11,687 bases of DNA, from positions 1 to 11,687 of the forward strand of contig CAYVMD010000055.1 in NCBI GenBank assembly GCA_964452465.1. Reading direction: 5' to 3'. Below the pieces are notes generated by a model that was given only the letters and a program-made list of their open reading frames with translations, did no database searches and was not told where the DNA came from. How positions within the stretch are numbered: the first letter of the stretch is position 1; each line of letters begins with the position of its first letter. The position numbers and the translations under genes are program-made. Positions 6,305 to 11,687 of the stretch are shown in pieces. The stretch comes from CAYVMD01 sp964452465. GTDB taxonomy: Bacteria; Armatimonadota; JACIXR01.

Positions 6305-7117
6305 ATGCTACTCCTCATCCTCGCCCTTGCCTTTGTGGGAGGGGCGGTAATCGGTAGCTTCCTCAACATGCTTATATGGAGGTTGCCGAGGGAGGAATCC
6401 ATTGTCTATCCTCCTTCCCATTGCCCGAAGTGTAATGCTCGCCTTCGCTTCTTCGACCTCCTGCCAATACTGAGTTATATACTGCTGAGGGGCAAATGCA
6501 GGTATTGTGGGGAAAGGATAGCGCCTCGCTACCTCATAGTGGAGCTCCTCGCCTCCTCCCTTTCCCTCCTCCTCGCTTGGCGCTTTTTAATAGCGGATTT
6601 CCAACCCTTTTATCTCGTTCTTTACCTACCCTTCACCTACGCCCTCATCGCCATCTTCTTCATAGACCTGGAGCATTATATAATCCCCGATGAATTATCC
6701 CTCTTTACAATTGGTTGGGGCATTTTGTTCGATCTTTTAAGGTTATTTGGAGGGAAGGGGAAGCTCCTTTGGGGTTTTCTCCTCCCTGCGGTCCTTTCCG
6801 CCCTCTCGTTTTTCCTGCTTGTTATACTAATAGATATGGCAGGCAGGTTCCTTTTTAAAAAGGAAAGCATGGGGGGAGGGGATGCCAAACTCGCTGCCGG
6901 CATTGGTGCTTGTCTCGGCTGGCAGGGGGCTATAGTCGCCTTCTTCCTCGCCGTCGTTTTGGGATGCTTCATCGGGGTTGGGCTTATCCTTTCCCGGCGG
7001 AGGGAGTGGGGAACATATATCCCCTTCGGTCCCTTCCTCGTTGTGGGGAGCATTAGTGCCATCTTCTTCGCCCAACCCCTTATAGATCTTTACCTCTCCT
7101 ATGCGGGGTTTAAGTAG
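6305..7117 (+). CDS. pilD: Prepilin peptidase / N-methyltransferase (type IV leader peptidase)
   Basis: PilD cleaves the leader peptide of prepilins and methylates the new N-terminal residue, both at the inner membrane. The 270-residue protein starts with a membrane helix running into GSFLNMLIWRLP, then a cytoplasmic loop with the two CxxC pairs of bifunctional enzymes (Cys40/43 and Cys65/68, SHCPKC and CRYC). The aspartyl-protease motifs follow: FIDLEHYIIPDE (Asp121 the likely catalytic residue) and GGGDAKLAAGIG (Asp193). About eight hydrophobic segments are expected and visible. ATG 6305 is the first possible start after an in-frame stop at 6287-6289, which is also the pilC stop. There is no good Shine-Dalgarno close by (GGAGGAGG at the pilC end lies about 20 nt away), so coupling to pilC is likely. 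It ends the + strand block. Confidence 0.95.
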   Translation: MLLLILALAFVGGAVIGSFLNMLIWRLPREESIVYPPSHCPKCNARLRFFDLLPILSYILLRGKCRYCGERIAPRYLIVELLASSLSLLLAWRFLIADFQPFYLVLYLPFTYALIAIFFIDLEHYIIPDELSLFTIGWGILFDLLRLFGGKGKLLWGFLLPAVLSALSFFLLVILIDMAGRFLFKKESMGGGDAKLAAGIGACLGWQGAIVAFFLAVVLGCFIGVGLILSRRREWGTYIPFGPFLVVGSISAIFFAQPLIDLYLSYAGFK

Positions 7118-7161
7118 GAAAGGGAATTTGTTCACAACGCATGCTCTTTGAGATCAGATCC

Positions 7162-9390
7162 TTAAGCGAGCACCTCTTTCAAAAGATGAACGGCGCCACG
7201 CTTGTCCATGGGCTTGTTGTTGTTCCCGCACTTGGGGGATAGAACGCAGGCAGGGCAGCCTTCCTTACACTGGCATTCCTCTATCGCCCTTAAGGTAATA
7301 TTTAAAACTTCCTCTCCTCTTTCGAACGCCCTTTTCGCGATGCCAACCCCGCCTTCATAAGCATCATAGATGAAAACGGTGGGATGAGCAGTGCCGGGAT
7401 GGAAGGGGGTGGATACGCCACCTATGTCCATCCTATCGCACATGGCTAAAAGGGGGAGAATACCTATGGAGGCATGCTCAACGGCGTGAAGGGAACCAGC
7501 AAGGTCATGTCTCTTCCTAACACCCTCTTCTACGGAGGGCGGAAGGAAGAAGAAAAAGGCTTGGGTGGTGAATTTCACCGGAGGGAGATCCAATGGCACT
7601 ATGCTCAACACTTCCTCCGTATACAATTTCTTCATCCTATAACTCACAACTTGTTCCGAGATCTCTACCTCCGCGAAGCCCCCTGTAGCTTTCCCTATCT
7701 CCCTCACCGCTAAGACATTCAATAGTTTCACATCTATTAAAGAGATCGCTTCGGTATAATAATCTGCCTGCGTGGGAGCCACATAAGCCTTTTTATTCTT
7801 TATATCCAATTCGTATACTAAATAACTTTCGCCTTGATATAGATAGATAGCACCCTGGTGTAGGGTCTTGAAAGCTCTTATTCCCTCCTCCGTTCCTATG
7901 ATCTTTCCGCCTTTGGAGATATCCAATATATGATATTCGTCGCTTTTGATAGATCTAATGTCAACTTCGTTGGGAGGATAGCCACCTCCGCTCCAAAACC
8001 ATTTCCCCCTTCTCTCTTTTACTTTCCCCTCCTGGGCTAATTGCTGAAGTAGGGAAGGGGACCTCTCCCCGAAAAGGGTAAGGGAAGGCTCGTCAAGGGG
8101 GAGCTCGAAGCAGGCGCAGCCGAGGGGATCCTTCAGAATATAAGGGTTCTCCGGATCCACTATCGCTTCCTCTGGAGAGGATCGGAAGAGATAGCCGGGA
8201 TGGCGGAGGATGAACTGATCCAACACATCCTCTCTTGCGATAAGGATCACTAAGCCTTCCCTCTGCCTGCCCACTCGTCCTGCCATTTGAAGGGTGGAGG
8301 CGATGCTGCCAGGGTAGCCCACCAGGATACAAACATCCAACTTCCCTATATCTATGCCCAATTCTAAAGCGGAGGTGGCCACAACTACCTGCAGTTCTCC
8401 CTTGAAGAGCTTCTCCTCTATTTTTCTCCTCTCCTTAGCTGTGTAGCCGGCGCGATAGCAGGCAATTCTCAGATCGCTGTTCTGCTTTATATAACGAGCG
8501 ATGAGCTCTGCTGTCCTCCTCGCCTTGGTGAAGACGATAGCCCTATTCTCTCCCTTAACTGTGGCGATAACGCTTTCCACCGCCTCCATATTGGCGCTTC
8601 TCCTTACCCCTTGTGCTATCAAGGGGGGATTCCAAAGTATGAAATCCTTGGGAGGGGAGGGGGAGGTGTCCTCGGTGATTGCCCTCACTTCCAAACCGGA
8701 GAGCACTTTGCAATGGTCGGCAGGATTGGATATCGTGGCGGAGCAGAAGATGAAGACTGGATTCGAACCGTAATAGGAAAGGATCCTCCTTAGACGCCTA
8801 AGGATATTAGCCATATGGGAGCCCAAGACCCCTCGGTAGTAATGCACTTCATCGACCACTACTAATTTGAGATGGGAGAAGAACCTTGCCCAATCATAAT
8901 GGCGAGGGAGTATACTGAGGTGAAGCATATCGGGATTGGAGAGGATCAAATTGGCGTTCTGCCTGATATAGGCTCTATGGGAAACGGGGGTATCGCCATC
9001 GTAGGTGGAAACTATGCAGGGCATCTCCAATTCCCAGATCTTCTTCAATTGGTCCTGCGCCAGGGCCTTTGTGGGGAAGCGATAGAGAAAAGTGTTCTCT
9101 TTATCCTGGGAAAGATGGAAAAGGGTAGGAATGAGATAGCATAGGCTCTTCCCACTTGCGGTTCCCGTTGCTATCGCTACATTCTCTCCCCGCCTTATCG
9201 CCTCTATCGCTTCCCTTTGATGAGAGAATAAACGCTTTATCCCCCATCGCTCCAGCCTCCCGATGATTTCCTCCCCCAGCCAGCAAGGAAAGTCCACATA
9301 CTGCCCCTCCCTTTCTTCTATGCGTTCTACATGAACAACCCTCTTGCTAAGGGACGGATCTCTTAATAATTCAATCCCTTGCTGAGTCAT
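7162..9390 (-). CDS. mrfA: DEAD/DEAH-box helicase with C-terminal DUF1998 and Cys cluster, MrfA/YprA type
   Basis: A 742-residue superfamily 2 helicase matching Bacillus subtilis MrfA (YprA), a DNA helicase of mitomycin-C damage repair. Motifs in order: Q-like region LFSHQREAIEAI (54-65), Walker A TGTASGKS (75-82), Ia FPTKALAQDQL, II DEVH (180-183), III SAT (217-219), V ATSALELGIDIG (338-349) and VI QMAGRVGRQ (368-376). The C-terminal DUF1998 region has HAVEHA (635-640) and YDAYEGGVGIAKR, and ends in a cysteine cluster at 706, 708, 712, 715 and 721 (CQCKEGCPAC...CGNN), the MrfA zinc site. Length equals the family's. ATG 9390 is preceded by AAAAGG and lies 20 nt inside tatC, so the two are co-transcribed. 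The exonuclease partner MrfB is not in the window. The repair role is taken from the family; domain identity is seen directly. Confidence 0.9.
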   Translation of the reverse strand: MTQQGIELLRDPSLSKRVVHVERIEEREGQYVDFPCWLGEEIIGRLERWGIKRLFSHQREAIEAIRRGENVAIATGTASGKSLCYLIPTLFHLSQDKENTFLYRFPTKALAQDQLKKIWELEMPCIVSTYDGDTPVSHRAYIRQNANLILSNPDMLHLSILPRHYDWARFFSHLKLVVVDEVHYYRGVLGSHMANILRRLRRILSYYGSNPVFIFCSATISNPADHCKVLSGLEVRAITEDTSPSPPKDFILWNPPLIAQGVRRSANMEAVESVIATVKGENRAIVFTKARRTAELIARYIKQNSDLRIACYRAGYTAKERRKIEEKLFKGELQVVVATSALELGIDIGKLDVCILVGYPGSIASTLQMAGRVGRQREGLVILIAREDVLDQFILRHPGYLFRSSPEEAIVDPENPYILKDPLGCACFELPLDEPSLTLFGERSPSLLQQLAQEGKVKERRGKWFWSGGGYPPNEVDIRSIKSDEYHILDISKGGKIIGTEEGIRAFKTLHQGAIYLYQGESYLVYELDIKNKKAYVAPTQADYYTEAISLIDVKLLNVLAVREIGKATGGFAEVEISEQVVSYRMKKLYTEEVLSIVPLDLPPVKFTTQAFFFFLPPSVEEGVRKRHDLAGSLHAVEHASIGILPLLAMCDRMDIGGVSTPFHPGTAHPTVFIYDAYEGGVGIAKRAFERGEEVLNITLRAIEECQCKEGCPACVLSPKCGNNNKPMDKRGAVHLLKEVLA

Positions 9391-10105
9391 CTTTCCTTTT
9401 CTCCACTATCAATACTAATAAAATGCTCAATCCGTAAAGCAAAACTATGGGGAGGGATACGATACATAGTGTGGCTATATCCACCGTCGGGGTTATTATC
9501 GCTCCTATAACGAAGATTGCTACAATTGCCTCCCTCCATCTCTTCCATAGCATTGAAGAATTCACTATCCCCAAAATACCGAGAAACATCAGAAGGAGGG
9601 GGAGTTGGAAGAACAACCCGAAGGCGATGAACATCTTGGCAAGGAGCATGAGGTAGTTATTTATGCTGAGGAATGGAGTTACGCCCGGTGGGCTTTGCTC
9701 GAGAAGAAACCTAAAGCCTGGGGGGATAACGAGGTAGGCGCAGACAACACCGGCGAGGAAAAGTAGCGCGGAGGGGAATATAGCCAACTTCGCCCATTTT
9801 TTCTCCTCCGGCCTCAAGGCGGGAGCGAGAAATCCCCAAATCTCCGCCAATACCAGTGGGGAGGCCAGGACCGCCCCCACTATAAGGGAAAGCTCCAATT
9901 TGATCATGAAGGGCTCGGTGACCCCAACGACGATGAAATTCCCCTTCATCTCTTTCAAGAAGGGCTCTATGGGATGGGACAGGAGATTAAATATGGAGGG
10001 ATAGAAATACCAAACTGCTACCGCCCCCATGCTGACCCAAATAATGCATCTTATGAGGCGCGTCCTCAATTCGCTTAAATGCTCCCAGAAATCCATCTCT
10101 TTCAT
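9371..10105 (-). CDS. tatC: Sec-independent (Tat) protein translocase TatC
   Basis: TatC is the multi-spanning receptor of the Tat system, which recognises twin-arginine signal peptides and exports folded proteins across the inner membrane. The 244-residue product has the N-terminal motif HLSELRTRL (9-17) and six hydrophobic segments. The first cytoplasmic loop is EIWGFLAPALRPEEKK, whose Phe92 and Glu101 align with the signal-peptide-binding Phe94 and Glu103 of E. coli. In FGLFFQLP (162-169) Gln167 occupies the place of E. coli Glu170. ATG 10105 has AAAGGA just upstream and an in-frame stop nine nucleotides before it; ATG 10096 is a possible second start. No tatA or tatB is in the window. Its end overlaps the helicase start by 20 nt; it starts 103 nt after the dehydrogenase stop. 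Confidence 0.96.
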   Translation of the reverse strand: MKEMDFWEHLSELRTRLIRCIIWVSMGAVAVWYFYPSIFNLLSHPIEPFLKEMKGNFIVVGVTEPFMIKLELSLIVGAVLASPLVLAEIWGFLAPALRPEEKKWAKLAIFPSALLFLAGVVCAYLVIPPGFRFLLEQSPPGVTPFLSINNYLMLLAKMFIAFGLFFQLPLLLMFLGILGIVNSSMLWKRWREAIVAIFVIGAIITPTVDIATLCIVSLPIVLLYGLSILLVLIVEKRKDDSARD

Positions 10106-10208
10106 GGTCCTTTACATTTTACCCCCAAAGGCTGTAAAAATGAAGCACCACCTTGTGACAAGCACCCCAAACGGAACTTCGGGATTAATCCCTCTCCTTC
10201 GGCATTGC
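10106..10208. promoter_or_regulatory. Gap between tatC and the dehydrogenase with palindromes and a direct repeat
   Basis: This gap holds a perfect 12-bp palindrome GGGATTAATCCC (10181-10192), a second near-palindrome CTTGT-G-ACAAG (10152-10162), and a direct repeat AAGCACC at 10143-10149 and 10160-10166 (17-bp period). On the minus strand TAAAAT with a poor -35 lies close to the tatC start. No T-run follows any hairpin, so a Rho-independent terminator for the dehydrogenase is not supported. It may be a regulated promoter region for tatC and the helicase; that is inference. Confidence 0.35.
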
Positions 10209-11327
10209 TTAAAGGGCTCTCTCTATGATGAGGCGGAGGTCCTCCTCGAAAAGGGGGCGAGGATTGAAGCGGAGGGAACGGGAATATCTACATCCCTTCA
10301 CCAGGGGTTCTATATCCTCCTCTTTAACCCCTACCTCCCTTAATCTCCTCGGTATCCCCACATTGCTAAGAAGAACGTCCAATTTGGCGGAAAGATCCTC
10401 TATCCCCAGATATCGGCACAGATTCTCCATCTTCTTCCCTATGGATTCCCTATTGAACTCCAACACATAGGTAAGGAAAAGCCCGCAGGCGATTCCGTGA
10501 GGGATACCCTTCAAGGCACCGAGGGAATGTGCCAGGGCATGCACCGCCCCCAAGTGGGCTTGAGAGAGGGCGATGCCTCCTAACAAGCTCCCCCACATCA
10601 TTTTCTCCAAGCTTTTCTCGCTTTTCGTTTTATAGGCTTCCTCGAGGTTATTAAGAACGAGGGCGGTACCCTGCAAGGAGATCGGCTCGGAGAGGGGAGT
10701 GGAAGCGATGGAGAAGTAGGATTCCAGGGAGTGGGAGAGGGCGTCTACCCCCGCTGAGGCAATGACCTGGGGAGGACAAGTGGTGAGGAGAGTGGGATCT
10801 TCGATGGCATAGAGCGGTAAGAGGTGGGGGTGATTGATAGAGGTCTTTATTCTCTCCCCATCCCTCTCGGTGATAAGGACGCTCACCTGGGTTACCTCGC
10901 TTCCTGTCCCAGCGGTGGTGGGAATGGCGATTATGGGGAGGGGGAGTTGGGAGGGAATGGCGTAACGCAGGAGAAATTTCCAGGTGGGCTCCTTTTCCCT
11001 AACAAGGGAGGCGGTGGCTTTCGCCACATCCAGAACGCTTCCTCCTCCCATCCCTATGACTAAATCGCAGCCTTCCACCTCCTCCCTCGCCAGATCCACC
11101 TCCTCCGCGCGAGGCTCGGGTGAGACGGTAAAATGCACCACCTCTTTCCCTATTCCCTCTAAAGCCTTGATCACTCCCTCCAAAACCCCGCTTTCCTTCA
11201 TTGCCCTCCTCCCTGTCAGAAGAAAAACCCTCTTCCCCCAACCCTCACATATACGAGGTAGTTCCCCCAGACTGTTACGTCCGAAAACTATGCGCGGAAG
11301 TGCTATCTCCGAGAAATCCCTCGTCAA
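10209..11327 (-). CDS. Iron-containing (group III) alcohol dehydrogenase
   Basis: A 372-residue cytosolic NAD(P)-dependent dehydrogenase of the Fe-ADH family (FucO, 1,3-propanediol and butanol dehydrogenases). The nucleotide-binding motif GGGS is at 94-97 and PTTAGTGSE at 136-144. The metal ligands are intact and fall almost exactly where they do in E. coli FucO: Asp195 and His199 in GVDALSH, His263 in VHALAHSLG (with conserved His267) and His277 in IPHG. The substrate cannot be told from sequence. The start is TTG 11327, since no ATG or GTG lies near the conserved N-terminus (FSEIALPRIVFG). It has no clear Shine-Dalgarno but begins 10 nt after the stop of the upstream repeat protein, so coupled translation is likely. 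Metal identity (Fe or Zn) is inferred from the family. Confidence 0.94.
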   Translation of the reverse strand: MTRDFSEIALPRIVFGRNSLGELPRICEGWGKRVFLLTGRRAMKESGVLEGVIKALEGIGKEVVHFTVSPEPRAEEVDLAREEVEGCDLVIGMGGGSVLDVAKATASLVREKEPTWKFLLRYAIPSQLPLPIIAIPTTAGTGSEVTQVSVLITERDGERIKTSINHPHLLPLYAIEDPTLLTTCPPQVIASAGVDALSHSLESYFSIASTPLSEPISLQGTALVLNNLEEAYKTKSEKSLEKMMWGSLLGGIALSQAHLGAVHALAHSLGALKGIPHGIACGLFLTYVLEFNRESIGKKMENLCRYLGIEDLSAKLDVLLSNVGIPRRLREVGVKEEDIEPLVKGCRYSRSLRFNPRPLFEEDLRLIIERAL

Positions 11328-11337
11328 GATAACTGGA

Positions 11338-11687
11338 TTATTTCGTCATCTCCGAGGTGATTCGCAGTGTGTAGGAAGTGGTGGGAGGAGCGAATCCCGT
11401 CATAGGCGTGCCCATCATCGGTCCCACCGCCCTAGCAGCAGGAGAAGCACTAGCACCGCCCATGAAGCCGGGCAAACCTCCCGGCATCCCCGAGCCCATC
11501 ATCCCCGGCATGCCAAAGCCCGGCATCCCTGAGCCCACCATCCCCGGCATGCCAGGTGCCCCAGGCCCCATCATACCGGGCACGCCTCCGGGCATACCCG
11601 GTGCTCCAGGACCCATCGTACCGGGCATGCCTCCGGGCATACCAGGTGCTCCAGGCCCCATCATCCCCGGCATACCCCCGGGCATAC
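11338..11687 (-). CDS. Gly/Met/Pro-rich repeat protein, 5' end outside window
   Basis: I do not recognise this protein. The frame is open to the window edge (last full codon ATG 11685-11683, which is internal to the repeat rather than a start), so at least 115 C-terminal residues are seen. The first part is built of 15-residue units of the type MPGGMPGMMGPGAPG, three nearly perfect, decaying into shorter units (MPGMVGSGMPGFG, MPGMMGSGMPGG). A non-repetitive tail follows, rich in Ala, Thr and Met and ending in YTLRITSEMTK. Glycine does not recur strictly every third residue, so it is not a regular collagen helix; a disordered or extended segment is more likely. The Met content might bind Cu(I), but this is speculation. 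It precedes the alcohol dehydrogenase by 10 nt. A signal peptide, if any, would lie outside the window. Confidence 0.65.
   Translation of the reverse strand, partial: MPGGMPGMMGPGAPGMPGGMPGTMGPGAPGMPGGVPGMMGPGAPGMPGMVGSGMPGFGMPGMMGSGMPGGLPGFMGGASASPAARAVGPMMGTPMTGFAPPTTSYTLRITSEMTK
11551..11685 (-). repeat. 45-bp in-frame tandem repeat, three units
   Basis: Units at 11641-11685, 11596-11640 and 11551-11595 align without gaps and differ at only a few positions each. Each encodes 15 residues of the Gly/Met/Pro protein. Degenerate units of 39 and 36 bp follow down to about 11476. More copies may lie beyond the window edge. The period is a multiple of three, so copy-number change would keep the frame. 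Confidence 0.9.

Noticed and set aside
7118..7161. Possible bidirectional terminator between pilD and the helicase
   Set aside because: I looked for a GC-rich hairpin with T-runs. Only very short symmetries (GCATGC, TTGTTCACAA) are present, so none is called.
10029..10343. + strand ORF of 104 codons across the tatC/dehydrogenase gap
   Set aside because: It overlaps the coding ends of two well supported minus-strand genes, has no Shine-Dalgarno and no recognisable motif.
10984..11532. + strand ORF of 182 codons rich in Ser, Arg, Pro and His
   Set aside because: It is antisense to the dehydrogenase with intact metal ligands and to the repeat protein; its composition is what reverse reading of those genes gives.
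11551..11685. CRISPR-like or intergenic satellite interpretation of the 45-bp repeats
   Set aside because: The units are contiguous with no spacers, keep one reading frame and differ mostly at silent or conservative positions, so they are coding tandem repeats.

Overview
The window looks like a chromosomal segment from a thermophilic or hot-spring bacterium. It has roughly balanced GC, a heavy bias to AGG/AGA arginine and ATA isoleucine codons, purine-rich coding strands and very tight gene packing. Peptidoglycan (MltG), shikimate-pathway, type IV pilus and Tat genes place it in Bacteria. The order yqeG-aroE-pilB-pilT-pilC-pilD recalls Firmicutes-like and Armatimonadota-like genomes, but the lineage cannot be fixed from this sequence. 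No rRNA, tRNA, CRISPR array, insertion sequence or phage gene was recognised.

Bases 1-7117 lie mostly on the + strand. They hold the 3' end of mltG, an overlapping yqeG-type HAD phosphatase, aroE (shikimate dehydrogenase), and a compact type IV pilus block: pilB (extension ATPase), pilT (retraction ATPase), pilC (inner-membrane platform) and pilD (prepilin peptidase). Together these four make the motor, the platform and the pilin-processing enzyme. No pilin gene and no pilMNOPQ gene is in view. Between yqeG and aroE, on the - strand, sits a 45-residue cysteine-containing ORF (962-1099) with a near-perfect ribosome binding site and a plausible promoter. Its 3' end runs antisense into yqeG. It is the least expected gene here and is easily missed because of its size.

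Bases 7162-11687 lie on the - strand, convergent with the pilus block. In transcription order they are a Gly/Met/Pro-rich repeat protein (cut by the window edge), an iron-type alcohol dehydrogenase starting 10 nt after it, tatC (Tat translocase) and an MrfA/YprA-type DNA-repair helicase whose start overlaps the end of tatC by 20 nt. A 102-nt gap upstream of tatC holds palindromes and a short direct repeat. Only 44 nt separate pilD from the helicase, and no hairpin terminator is visible there.

Most of the window is ordinary housekeeping and pilus machinery. I do not see a clear new multi-gene system. The items that merit follow-up are the small cysteine protein with its candidate operator, the repeat protein paired with an alcohol dehydrogenase, the inverted repeat upstream of pilB, and the tatC-helicase overlap.
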